In this document: piece by piece, positions 49,651 to 57,649 of the stretch | How the letters are laid out: each line of letters begins with the position of its first letter | Numbering within the stretch: the first letter of the stretch is position 1 | Source of the DNA: Pseudideonella sakaiensis | GTDB lineage: Bacteria > Pseudomonadota > Gammaproteobacteria > Burkholderiales > Burkholderiaceae_C | DNA: 64,000 bases | NCBI RefSeq assembly: GCF_001293525.1 | Contig: NZ_BBYR01000042.1 | Span: 1-64,000 of the forward strand | Direction of reading: 5' to 3' | Translations under genes and position numbers: made by a program | Notes under the pieces: generated by a model | Told to the model about the DNA's origin: nothing | The model's input: the letters and a program-made list of their open reading frames with translations, nothing else | Database searches by the model: none

Positions 49651-50223
49651 ATGATTCGAACCGGTCTCCTTGCTCTGTCGTCAGCTGCCCTGCTTGTCGG
49701 ATGCAGCGGTGTTCCTGTTGCGGATGTGCGGGCCAGTCTGAGCAAAGCGAAGCCTTGCTGCGCCAGCGTCGCTTCGGTCGTCTACGCGCCGCTCGCACTG
49801 GGCAGTCGCACGAAGTTCGACATAGGCACCTCCTCACCTGTCCTGGAGACATCGGAGGGGCTTGCCTACTTTGCTGCGTTCCAGTTGCCGTCAGGTGCGG
49901 GAACCCTCGAGATTCAGGCTCAGAACACCTCGTATCTACCGAAGTCGACCTATCCCGATCCGCTGGTCCTCGTTCTCGATTCTCAGCACCGCAAACTTGC
50001 CGAGTTGAAGGACATCCCATTGAGCCGAGGACGACACACGATCGTTCCCGGCCTCTACGAGTACCACTACGCGGCGGCCCTGCGCTTGCCGCCCGAGGCC
50101 CATTACGTTCTCATCTTCGCCAGACCGCAATCAGACCGGAGCCAGTCTGCCGTGTCGGACAATGGCATGTACTGGCCCGTGCCCAGTGCCCCAGTCGGAA
50201 CGCTTGCCTTGGTCGCTCGGTAG
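49651..50223 (+). CDS. Putative lipoprotein, possible MalM family
   Basis: A 190-residue predicted lipoprotein: signal MIRTGLLALSSAALLVG with lipobox VGC, then a beta-rich domain. The run CCASVASVVYAPLALGSRTK, SPVLETSEGLAYFAAFQLPS and PDPLVLVLDSQHRKLAELKD recalls the pattern of MalM, the periplasmic protein of maltose operons, but no maltose genes are near. Starts at 49609 and 49630 are also in frame; 49651 gives the best signal peptide, though none has a good ribosome site. Base composition is lower in GC than neighbours. It lies between the two inverted repeat copies. Confidence 0.6.
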   Translation: MIRTGLLALSSAALLVGCSGVPVADVRASLSKAKPCCASVASVVYAPLALGSRTKFDIGTSSPVLETSEGLAYFAAFQLPSGAGTLEIQAQNTSYLPKSTYPDPLVLVLDSQHRKLAELKDIPLSRGRHTIVPGLYEYHYAAALRLPPEAHYVLIFARPQSDRSQSAVSDNGMYWPVPSAPVGTLALVAR

Positions 50224-50294
50224 GGCGATTCGGCGTGGCCCGTTCGTGCATCGAAGAGCCCGTGGCGAGCGCTGTACGCGATCGACCCACCTCC

Positions 50295-50573
50295 CCGTCT
50301 TCCCCGACCTCGGTGCATCCGCGAAGGCGGAAGGGGGCGGCCGGGGCGGCGCCTATGGGGCGCCGAGGAGCGCAGGGCTTGCGGCCCGCGCGCGCAGCGC
50401 GCTTCAAGCTCTGACTCGCTGCGGATGTCTGAGCGGAGCCGCAGGCGTAGCGAGTTCCGCAGCGGGGCCGCAAGACCGAGCACCGCAGGGCAGTCGGCCC
50501 GCAGGGCCGACCGCCTCATCGGCGCCGCCCCGGCCGCCCCCTTTCGCCTTCGCAACCGAACCACCCTCCGCAC
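50295..50573 (-). repeat. Self-complementary repeat element, copy B (inverted)
   Basis: Inverted partner of 48252-48530, core 50321-50553. Its outer arms (as read on the minus strand) pair at 32 of 33 positions, better than copy A. The two copies bracket a 1.76-kb segment holding the two lower-GC lipoprotein genes and the IS110 scrap. The remainder of the gap to the next gene (50574-50718) is GC-rich and shows nothing recognisable. Confidence 0.85.
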
Positions 50574-50718
50574 GAACCCGGGAACCTGCGAACAACCCCG
50601 ACCGAACGCAGACGCCAGACCCAACAGCCGCGGCCCGAGCACCGTCACCGCCACACCGCGCTGAACTTCGTGCCACCCCCCGAATCGCACCGCCGACACC
50701 GCGACGAGGACCCGGACG

Positions 50719-51924
50719 ATGGCTGACGATGGAACCACCCCCCCGACGGCGCGGCGCGCAGCCGCAGGGCTGACGCTCGCTCTCCTGCTGACCGCCCCGC
50801 TCGCGGCACAGCAGGCACAGCAGGCACCACAGGCCCCCCAGCCGCAAACCCCACCGCCCACGGTACGACCCGTCACCATCGCGTCCGGCCTCCACAACCC
50901 CTGGGGCCTCGCCTTCCTCCCCACCCGCCCCGGCGAGCCCCTGAGCATGCTCGTCACCGAGAAACAGGGCCGCCTCCGCCTCGTCACCAGCGACGGCCGC
51001 ATCGGCGACCCCATCGCCGGCGTCCCCCCCGTCGACGCCCGCGGCCAAGGCGGCCTCCTCGACGTCGCCATCGACCCCGCCTTCGCCGACAACCGCCTCG
51101 TCTACCTCAGCTACGCCGAACCCGGCAACGGCCCCGACACCGGCCGCAACGGCACCGCCGTCCTCCGCGCCCGCCTCGACGGCCAGCGCCTCGTCGACCA
51201 GCAGGTCATCTTCCGCCAGCACCCCAAGGTCGACAGCAACCACCACTTCGGCTCCCGCCTCGTCTTCGGCCGCGATGGCCACCTCTTCGTCACCCTCGGC
51301 GACCGCTACACCCGCCGCGACGCCGCGCAGACCCTCGACAACCACCTCGGCAAGATCGTCCGCATCACCCCCATCGGCGCCATCCCCCCCGACAACCCCT
51401 ACGCCGCCGCCGGCGCCCCCACCGGCGCCCGGCCCGAGATCTGGTCCCACGGCCACCGCAACGTCCAGGGCGCCGCCCTCCACCCCCAGACCGGCGAGCT
51501 CTGGACCCACGAACACGGCCCGCAAGGCGGCGACGAACTCAACCGCACCGAACGCGGCCGCAACCACGGCTGGCCCGTCATCACCCAGGGCCGCGAGTAC
51601 GGCAGCGGCGCCCGCATCGGCGAAGGCGCCACCCGCGACGACATCGTGCCCGCCGTCGCCACCTGGGTCCCCTCCATCGCCCCCAGCGGCATGGCCTTCC
51701 TCACCAGCGACCGCTACCCCGGCTGGACAGGCCAGCTCTTCATCGGCGCACTGCGCGGCCAGGGGCTCGTCCGCCTCGAAATCGACGGCAGCCGCGTCGT
51801 GCGCGAAGAACGCCTGCTCGGCGACCTCGACGAGCGCATCCGCGACGTCCGGCAGGGCCCCGACGGCTGGCTCTACCTCCTCACCGACGCGCGCGACGGC
51901 CGGATCCTGCGCCTGCAGCGCTGA
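50719..51924 (+). CDS. PQQ-dependent sugar dehydrogenase (soluble aldose type)
   Basis: A 401-residue six-bladed beta-propeller of the YliI/soluble glucose dehydrogenase family, oxidising aldose sugars in the periplasm with PQQ. A signal peptide (residues about 12-32, cleavage near PLAAQ) is followed by a short Gln/Pro-rich stretch. Typical blocks: GLHNPWGLAFLP, GQGGLLDVAIDPAF, VDSNHHFGSRLVFGRDGHLF, IWSHGHRNVQGAALHPQTGE, LWTHEHGPQGGDELN and PSGMAFL. The conserved His (HHFGSR) and Arg/Asn residues for PQQ are present. Codons strongly favour CTC and CCC over the CTG/CCG preferred nearby. Confidence 0.9.
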   Translation: MADDGTTPPTARRAAAGLTLALLLTAPLAAQQAQQAPQAPQPQTPPPTVRPVTIASGLHNPWGLAFLPTRPGEPLSMLVTEKQGRLRLVTSDGRIGDPIAGVPPVDARGQGGLLDVAIDPAFADNRLVYLSYAEPGNGPDTGRNGTAVLRARLDGQRLVDQQVIFRQHPKVDSNHHFGSRLVFGRDGHLFVTLGDRYTRRDAAQTLDNHLGKIVRITPIGAIPPDNPYAAAGAPTGARPEIWSHGHRNVQGAALHPQTGELWTHEHGPQGGDELNRTERGRNHGWPVITQGREYGSGARIGEGATRDDIVPAVATWVPSIAPSGMAFLTSDRYPGWTGQLFIGALRGQGLVRLEIDGSRVVREERLLGDLDERIRDVRQGPDGWLYLLTDARDGRILRLQR

Positions 51925-52024
51925 CCCGCACCAGGCCCTCCCCCACCAAAAGCCGGCGGGAAGCGCCGCCCTCCGGGTCCTGTTCCGCCCTTCAGGGAAA
52001 ACCCGTCCTCCCTACAATGGCGGC

Positions 52025-52882
52025 GTGAGTGTCCTGAACGCCGATCTGCACTGCCATTCGACCGTGTCGGACGGCACCTTGGCCCCGGAGGTCCTGGCGC
52101 AGCGGGCGAAAGCCAACGGCGTCGAACTCTGGTCGCTCACCGACCACGACGAACTCTCGGGCCAGGCCCCCGCGGCGGCCGCCGCGCGCGCGCTCGGCCT
52201 GCCCTACCTCAGCGGCGTCGAGGTCTCGGTCAGCTTCATCGGCACCACCGTCCACATCGTCGGCCTCGGCGTCGACCCCGGGCACCCCGCGCTCGCCCAG
52301 GGCCTGGCCGGCATGCGCGAAGGCCGCCTCGGCCGCGCCCAGCAGATGGCCGACGGCCTCGCGCGCGTCGGCATCCGCGGCGCCTTCGACGGCGCGCTGC
52401 GCTACGTCGGCAACCCCGAACTCGTCTCGCGCACCCACTTCGCGCGCTTCCTCGTCGAGACCGGCGTCTGCCGCGACACCCACGAGGTCTTCCGCCGCTA
52501 CCTCGTCGAAGGCAAGCCCGGCTACGTGCCCCACCAGTGGGCCGCGCTCGGCGACGCGGTGCGCTGGATCCGCGAGGCCGGCGGCCTGGCCGTGATCGCC
52601 CACCCCGGCCGCTACAAGTTCACGCCCACCGAGGAGTACGCGCTCTTCTCCGAATTCCGCGGCCACGGCGGCCAGGGCGTCGAGGTGGTCACCGGCAGCC
52701 ACGGCAGCGCCGACTTCGTCAAGTACGCCGACACTGCGCTCGAGTTCGGCCTCTACGCCTCGCGCGGCAGCGACTTCCACTCGCCCGAGGAAAGCCGCAC
52801 CGACCTCGGCGCGCTGCCGGTGCTGCCCGGCCGGCTGACGCCGGTCTGGGAGGCGCTCGCCGACCGCATCCAGCCGGCCTGA
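52025..52882 (+). CDS. PHP-domain phosphatase / 5'-3' exoribonuclease (RNase AM, YciV-like)
   Basis: A 285-residue PHP-fold metalloenzyme. Metal ligands: LHCHSTVSDG, SLTDHDELSG, GVEVSV, HPGRYK and GSDFHSPEE. The family removes phosphate from 3',5'-nucleoside bisphosphates (pAp) and matures rRNA 5' ends. GTG 52025 has no ribosome site but a TACAAT box ends 6 bases upstream, consistent with a leaderless mRNA. It is followed by yciO on the same strand, the same pairing as yciV-yciO in E. coli. Confidence 0.9.
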   Translation: MSVLNADLHCHSTVSDGTLAPEVLAQRAKANGVELWSLTDHDELSGQAPAAAAARALGLPYLSGVEVSVSFIGTTVHIVGLGVDPGHPALAQGLAGMREGRLGRAQQMADGLARVGIRGAFDGALRYVGNPELVSRTHFARFLVETGVCRDTHEVFRRYLVEGKPGYVPHQWAALGDAVRWIREAGGLAVIAHPGRYKFTPTEEYALFSEFRGHGGQGVEVVTGSHGSADFVKYADTALEFGLYASRGSDFHSPEESRTDLGALPVLPGRLTPVWEALADRIQPA

Positions 52883-52982
52883 GCGGCGCGCGGGCGCCGC
52901 GTCCCGCGCGGGCGCGCCGCTTGCCGCAGGGCAGCGTTGCGCCGTGCGGCCCGCCGAAGCGGCCGCGGCGCACAATCGGCCG

Positions 52983-53606
52983 ATGTCCCAGTACTTCGAG
53001 GTCCACCCGGACAACCCACAGCCGCGGCTGCTCAAGCAGGCCGCGCAGATCCTGCACGGCGGCGGGATTGCCGCGGTGCCGACCGATTCGAGCTACGCGC
53101 TCGTCTGCCACCTCGACGACAAGGCCGCCGCCGAACAGCTGCGGCGCATCCGCGGCGTCGACGACAAGCACCACCTCACGCTGCTGTGCCGCGACCTCAG
53201 CGAGCTGGCCAGCTACGCCCGCGTCGACAACCGCCAGTACCGCTGGCTGAAGGCGTCCACGCCCGGCCCCTACACCTTCATCCTCGAGGCCACGCGCGAA
53301 GTGCCGCGGCGCGTCTCGCACCCGTCGCGTCGCACCATCGGCCTGCGCGTGCCCGACCACCGCGTCACGCAGGAGCTGCTCGCCATCCTCGGCCAGCCGC
53401 TGCTGGCGACCACGCTGATTCCGCCGGACGGCGGCGAGCCGCTGAACGACCCGCAGGAGATCCGCGAGCGCTACGAGAAGCTGGTGCAGGCGGTGGTCGA
53501 CGCGGGCGCCTGCCCGATGCAGCCGACCACCGTGATCGACCTCGGCAGCGACCCGCCGCAGCTGCTGCGGCAGGGCCGCGGCGACGCGAGCCGCTTCGGG
53601 CTCTGA
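52983..53606 (+). CDS. L-threonylcarbamoyladenylate synthase family protein YciO
   Basis: A 207-residue Sua5/YciO/YrdC-family protein. IAAVPTDSSYALVCHLDDKA, IRGVDDKHHLTLLCRDLSEL, and KASTPGPYTFILEAT are the hallmark motifs of the YrdC fold, which binds dsRNA or makes threonylcarbamoyl-AMP for tRNA t6A. The YciO branch usually has weak activity and its role is unsettled. ATG 52983 is preceded by a CACAAT box 6 bases upstream and no ribosome site. The PHP gene is 100 bp upstream; a GC-rich tandem repeat follows the stop. Confidence 0.9.
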   Translation: MSQYFEVHPDNPQPRLLKQAAQILHGGGIAAVPTDSSYALVCHLDDKAAAEQLRRIRGVDDKHHLTLLCRDLSELASYARVDNRQYRWLKASTPGPYTFILEATREVPRRVSHPSRRTIGLRVPDHRVTQELLAILGQPLLATTLIPPDGGEPLNDPQEIRERYEKLVQAVVDAGACPMQPTTVIDLGSDPPQLLRQGRGDASRFGL

Positions 53607-53657
53607 GCGCCCCGGGCCCGGGGCTGGGCCCGGCCCGGCCCGGCCCGGCCCGCGCTC
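53605..53657. terminator. Convergent terminator with five-fold GGCCC tandem repeat
   Basis: GAGCGC (53605-53610) pairs with GCGCTC (53652-53657). Between them the pentamer cGGCC/GGCCC is repeated about five times (53626-53651). It separates yciO (plus) from ridA (minus). No T-run occurs, so termination is inferred only from placement and pairing. Confidence 0.4.
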
Positions 53658-53659
53658 GC

Positions 53660-54013
53660 TCAGGCCACCGCGGCCGTCACGACGATCTCGACCTTCCACT
53701 CCGGCTTCGCGAGCGCCGCCTGCACCGTGGCGCGCGGCGGCGTCTGCCCCGGCACCACCCAGGCCTCCCACACCGCGTTCATCGCGGCGAAGTCCGCCAG
53801 GTCGGCCAGGAAGATCTGGGCGCGCAGGATGCGCGACTTGTCGCTGCCCGTCTCGGCGAGCAGCCGGTCGATCGCGGCCAGCACCTGCGCGGTCTGGCCG
53901 GCGATGTCCTGGCTGCCGTCCTCGGCCACCTGGCCGGCCAGGTAGACGACGCCGGCATGCACGGCCGCCTCGGACATCCGGGGGCCGACGTGGAAACGCT
54001 GAAGGGAAGTCAT
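53660..54013 (-). CDS. RidA family protein (Rid/YER057c/UK114)
   Basis: A 117-residue protein of the RidA superfamily, trimers that hydrolyse reactive imines/enamines. Motifs: [63 protein letters not shown] and the C-terminal [21 protein letters not shown]. The Arg in PPRATVQA is the substrate-carboxylate residue, so it may be an active enamine deaminase, though subfamily is unclear. Its start overlaps the end of plsY by four bases, so it is coupled to that gene. Confidence 0.92.
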   Translation of the reverse strand: MTSLQRFHVGPRMSEAAVHAGVVYLAGQVAEDGSQDIAGQTAQVLAAIDRLLAETGSDKSRILRAQIFLADLADFAAMNAVWEAWVVPGQTPPRATVQAALAKPEWKVEIVVTAAVA

Positions 54014-54669
54014 CGGGTGCGTGAACGGGGGGAAGGGGAGGGGGCGCCGGGCCGCGCGGCCTTCTGGCCGATGCGGCTCTCGGTGCCCTTGAGCAGCTTC
54101 TCGATGTTGCCGGCGTGGCGCCAGATCAGCAGCAGGCCCATCGCGCCGACCGCCAGCGCCGTCGGGCCCAGGCCCCAGATCAGCAGCTGGTAGAAGGGCG
54201 CGAACACCGCCGCGACCAGCGCGGCCAGCGACGAGTAGCGGAAGAACACGGCGATGATCAGCCAGGTGGCCAGCGTCGCGAGGCCCAGCCAGGGGTTCAG
54301 CGCCAGGATCGCGCCGGCCGCGGTGGCCACGCCCTTGCCGCCCTGGAAGCGGAAGAACACCGGCCACAGGTGGCCGAGGAAGGCCGCGAGGCCGGCCGCC
54401 GCCGCGGTCGCTTCGCCCAGGCCGTGGGCGCCGCCGAACTGCTGCACCAGCAGCACCGGCACGGCGCCCTTCAGCGCATCGAACAGCAGCGTCAGCACCG
54501 CGGCGAGCTTGTTGCCGGAGCGCAGCACGTTGGTCGCGCCGGGGTTGCCGGAGCCGTAGCTGCGCGGGTCCGACAGGCCCATCAGCCGGCTCACGATGAC
54601 GGCGAAGGACAGCGAGCCGAGCAGGTAGCTCGCGAGCACGACGGCGAGCGGGAGGAGGGCGGTCGTCAC
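54010..54669 (-). CDS. plsY: Glycerol-3-phosphate acyltransferase PlsY
   Basis: A 219-residue polytopic membrane enzyme that acylates glycerol-3-phosphate from acyl-phosphate, the first step of phospholipid synthesis. Motifs: [20 protein letters not shown] (motif 1), [30 protein letters not shown] (motif 2) and the end [15 protein letters not shown] (motif 3). The C-terminal 20 residues are extra and basic. The GTG start at 54669 has a ggcgagtgt leader. First gene of a two-gene unit with ridA. Confidence 0.95.
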   Translation of the reverse strand: MTTALLPLAVVLASYLLGSLSFAVIVSRLMGLSDPRSYGSGNPGATNVLRSGNKLAAVLTLLFDALKGAVPVLLVQQFGGAHGLGEATAAAAGLAAFLGHLWPVFFRFQGGKGVATAAGAILALNPWLGLATLATWLIIAVFFRYSSLAALVAAVFAPFYQLLIWGLGPTALAVGAMGLLLIWRHAGNIEKLLKGTESRIGQKAARPGAPSPSPRSRTR

Positions 54670-54699
54670 GGCGGCGAGTGTAGCGAGGCGGGCCGGCCC

Positions 54700-55194
54700 T
54701 CAGCCCTCGAGCGCGCAGTGCACCGCCCGCGCGCCGAGCCGCTCCACCAGCACCTGCGGCGCCAGCCCCACCAGGTAGCCGCGCTGCCCGCCGTTGATCA
54801 GGATGCGCGGCAGCGCCAGCACGCTCGCCTCGACGTAGACCGGCATCGCCTTGCGGGTGCCGAAGGGCGAGGTGCCGCCGACCAGGTAGCCGCTGTGCCG
54901 CTGCGCGACCTCGGGCTTGCACGGCTCGACGCTCTTGCAGCCAATCTCGCGCGCCAGCGCCTTGGTGCTGACCTGGCGGTCGCCGTGCATCAGCACGATC
55001 AGCGGCTGCGCCTTCTCGTCCTGCATCACCAGCGTCTTCACGACCTCGTGCTCGGGCACGCCGAGCTGGCGCGCGCTCTCGGCGGTGCCGCCGTGGTCGA
55101 CGTAGTCGTAGGGGTGCTCGGTGAACACGACCCCGGCCGCGCGCAGGGCCTGCGTCGCGGGGGTCTGGCTGACGTGACGGTCCTTCCTGGCCAT
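54700..55194 (-). CDS. ybaK: YbaK-family Cys-tRNA(Pro) deacylase
   Basis: A 164-residue editing protein that hydrolyses mischarged Cys-tRNA(Pro), in trans to ProRS. Motifs: YVDHGGTAESARQLGVPEHE, VVKTLVMQDEKAQPLIVLMHGDRQVS, SPFGTRKAMPVYVEASVLAL and NGGQRGYLVGLAP. The Lys in VKTLV and the GG/GTRK features match YbaK/EbsC. The ATG at 55194 has a short leader. It is separated by 30 bp from plsY on the same strand. Confidence 0.92.
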   Translation of the reverse strand: MARKDRHVSQTPATQALRAAGVVFTEHPYDYVDHGGTAESARQLGVPEHEVVKTLVMQDEKAQPLIVLMHGDRQVSTKALAREIGCKSVEPCKPEVAQRHSGYLVGGTSPFGTRKAMPVYVEASVLALPRILINGGQRGYLVGLAPQVLVERLGARAVHCALEG

Positions 55195-55224
55195 CGGCGG
55201 ATTGTGCCGTGCCGGGCCGCGGCC

Positions 55225-56988
55225 TCAGCCGCCCGCGGCCGCGGCCGCGCGCGCCCGCGCCTCCTCCTGCAGCCGCAGCACGCGGCGCTGCACCTTGCCG
55301 GTGGTGGTCATCGGCAGCGCGTCGATGAACTCGATCTCCTTCGGGTACTCGTAGGGCGCGAGGCGGCCGCGCACGTGCTGCTGCAGCGCGTCGACGAGCG
55401 CGGCGTCGCCCACGTGGCCCGGCGCCAGCACCACGTAGGCCTTGACCACCGCGCCGCGCGCGGCGTCCGGCTTGGGCACCACGGCGGCGTTCGCGACGGC
55501 CGGGTGCTTGACGAGGCAGTTCTCGATCTCGCCGGGCCCGATGCGGTAGCCCGCGGCCTTGAAGACGTCGTCGCTGCGGCCCTGGTACCAGAGGTAGCCG
55601 TCGGCGTCCATGGTCGCGGTGTCGCCGGTGCGGCACCAGCTGTCCGCCGGGTCGCCGGTGAACTTGGCGCGGGTGGCGGCCTCGTTCTTCCAGTAGCCGA
55701 GGAAGAAGATCGGGTCCGGGTCGCCGTGCACGTCGCGGCGGTGCAGCGCCACGTCGCCCGGCACGCCCGGCGGGCAGACCCGGCCCGCGTCGTCGATCAC
55801 CGCGATGCGGTGGCCCGGGTAGGCGCGGCCCATGCTGCCGGGCCGCGCCGGCCAGCCGGCGCCCGCGCCGCGCCGCCCGTTCATCGCGCAGTTGCCGACC
55901 AGGTAGTTGATCTCGGTCTGCCCGAACATCTCGTTGACGGTCACGCCGAGCTGCTGCTCGCAGTAGGCGAAGACCGCGTCGCCGACGGCCTCGCCGGCGC
56001 TCATGATCGCCTCCAGCGCGAGCGGCGGCAGGCCGGCGGTGTCCGGCACCGCCTTCATCATCGCCTTCAGCGCGGTCGGGAACAGGAAGCTGTGCGTGAC
56101 GCGGTGGCGCGCCATCAGCGCGAAGGCCTTCACCGGGTCGAAGCGCCCCTGCACGGCGACGATGGTGTGGCCGAAGTAGAGCGTGGGCAGCAGCGCGTCC
56201 ATCAGGCCGCCGGTCCAGGCCCAGTCGGCGGGCGACCAGAACACCACCGGCGCGGCGCCGGCCGGCCGGCGGCCGGTGGCCGGGTCGGTGCCGAACCAGT
56301 TCTGGCTGCAGACGAAGCCGCTGAGGTTGCCGATCAGCGCGCGGTGCGGGATCAGCGCCCCCTTCGGCGGGCCGGTGGTGCCGCTGGTGTAGATCAGCAC
56401 CGCGGCGTCGTCGGCCTGCACCGGGGCCGGGTCGAAGGGGCCGTCGCCGGCCTGGCCGAGCGCCTGCGTCCAGTCCAGGTCACCGCGGCCGGCAGCCGCG
56501 CCGACCGCGATCACCTGTGTCAGCGCAGCGCAGTCGGCGCGCGCGGCGAGCAGCGCGTCGACCGCGCTCTCGTCGACGATGGCCAGCCGCGCCTCGCCAT
56601 GCTGCAGCCGGTAGGCCAGCGCTTCGGGGCCGAACAGCTGCGTCAGCGGCATCGCGATGGCGCCGAGCTGGTAGACGGCGACGTGGGCGATCGCGGTCTC
56701 GGGCCGCTGCGGCATCACGATGGCCACGCGGTCGCCGGCCTGCACGCCGAGGCGGCGCAGCGCGCGGCTCAGGCGGTCGGCCTCGCGCTGCAGCTCGGCG
56801 TAGCGCAGCGGCCGGACCTGGCCGTCCTCCGTCTCGTAGCGGATCGCGACGGCGTCCGGCGTCGACCGGGCCCAGCGGCCGCAGCAGGCCTCGGCGATGC
56901 CGAAATCGGGCGGCACCTGCCAGCGGAAGCCGGCGTGCAGCGCGGCGTGGTGGTCGTCGGCGTGGGCGGCCTGGCTTGGGCGAGTCAT
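55225..56988 (-). CDS. Acyl-CoA synthetase (AMP-forming), medium-chain/acetate-like
   Basis: A 587-residue ANL-family ligase that activates a carboxylic acid with ATP and CoA. AMP-binding P-loop LIYTSGTTGPPKGALIPHRA, FGQTEINYLVGNCAMNG, RTGDTATMDADGYLWYQGRS, DDVFKAAGYRIGPGEIENCL and the C-terminal catalytic Lys in TTTGKVQRRVLRL. The VGNC and NWFG blocks resemble the AcsM/acetyl-propionyl type rather than FadD. The acid substrate is not determined. Its start overlaps the end of the GNAT gene by four bases. Confidence 0.9.
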   Translation of the reverse strand: MTRPSQAAHADDHHAALHAGFRWQVPPDFGIAEACCGRWARSTPDAVAIRYETEDGQVRPLRYAELQREADRLSRALRRLGVQAGDRVAIVMPQRPETAIAHVAVYQLGAIAMPLTQLFGPEALAYRLQHGEARLAIVDESAVDALLAARADCAALTQVIAVGAAAGRGDLDWTQALGQAGDGPFDPAPVQADDAAVLIYTSGTTGPPKGALIPHRALIGNLSGFVCSQNWFGTDPATGRRPAGAAPVVFWSPADWAWTGGLMDALLPTLYFGHTIVAVQGRFDPVKAFALMARHRVTHSFLFPTALKAMMKAVPDTAGLPPLALEAIMSAGEAVGDAVFAYCEQQLGVTVNEMFGQTEINYLVGNCAMNGRRGAGAGWPARPGSMGRAYPGHRIAVIDDAGRVCPPGVPGDVALHRRDVHGDPDPIFFLGYWKNEAATRAKFTGDPADSWCRTGDTATMDADGYLWYQGRSDDVFKAAGYRIGPGEIENCLVKHPAVANAAVVPKPDAARGAVVKAYVVLAPGHVGDAALVDALQQHVRGRLAPYEYPKEIEFIDALPMTTTGKVQRRVLRLQEEARARAAAAAGG

Positions 56989-57527
56989 CGCGTGGTCCCC
57001 CCGGGGTCGGCCTCGGCCGCCGCGCCGGCGCCACCGCGGCCGAAGGCGGCCAGCGCCTCGCCGGTCACGCGGCAGATGCGCCAGTCCGGCAGCAGCGTCG
57101 CGCCCATGCGCTCGTAGAAGGCGATCGCCGACGTGTTCCAGTCGAGCACGCTCCACTCGAAGCGGCCGCAGCCGCGCGCCACCGCCAGCGCGCCGAGGTG
57201 CGCCAGCAGCGCCTTGCCGAGGCCGCGCCCGCGCTGCGCCGGCTGCACGTACAGGTCCTCGAGGTAGAGGCCGGGGCGGCCGAGGAAGGTCGAGAAGTTG
57301 GTGAAGAAGAGCGCGAAGCCGACCAGGCGACCGTCCTGCTCGGCCACGACCGCCTCCGCCGCGGGCCGCGGCCCGAACAGGTGGGTGGACAGCGCAGCCG
57401 GCGTGACCTGCAGCAGGTGGCTCAGGTGCTCGAAGTCGGCCAGCTCGGCGATCAGGCCGACCAGCGCCTCGGCGTCGCGCGGCTCGGCGGCACGCAGCGC
57501 CGGCAGGGGAGGAGGGGTCTCGGGCAT
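56985..57527 (-). CDS. GNAT N-acetyltransferase, spermidine/diamine acetyltransferase-like
   Basis: A 180-residue GNAT protein. AVVAEQDGRLVGFALFFTNF, FLGRPGLYLEDLYVQPAQRG and RGRGLGKALLAHLGALAVAR (acetyl-CoA pyrophosphate loop), then WSVLDWNTSAIAFYERMGA. The LGRPGLYLEDLYV block is typical of the SSAT-like polyamine acetyltransferase subgroup, but the substrate is an inference. It is upstream of, and overlaps by four bases, the acyl-CoA synthetase. Confidence 0.88.
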   Translation of the reverse strand: MPETPPPLPALRAAEPRDAEALVGLIAELADFEHLSHLLQVTPAALSTHLFGPRPAAEAVVAEQDGRLVGFALFFTNFSTFLGRPGLYLEDLYVQPAQRGRGLGKALLAHLGALAVARGCGRFEWSVLDWNTSAIAFYERMGATLLPDWRICRVTGEALAAFGRGGAGAAAEADPGGTTR

Positions 57528-57649
57528 GCCGGCATTGTGGTGCGCGAGGCCGCTGGCCCGCGGCCTCGGCGGCGGCCCAGGCGGCGTCCACGGCTCGGGG
57601 CTTTCCCGAAGGGCGGCGCCCAGCCGCCGGCTGGCCTAGAGTCGGCGCC

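Noticed and set aside
53626-53651. GGCCC tandem run as a functional satellite
   Set aside because: Only about five units of five bases in a GC-rich convergent gap; simple slippage or terminator structure explains it.
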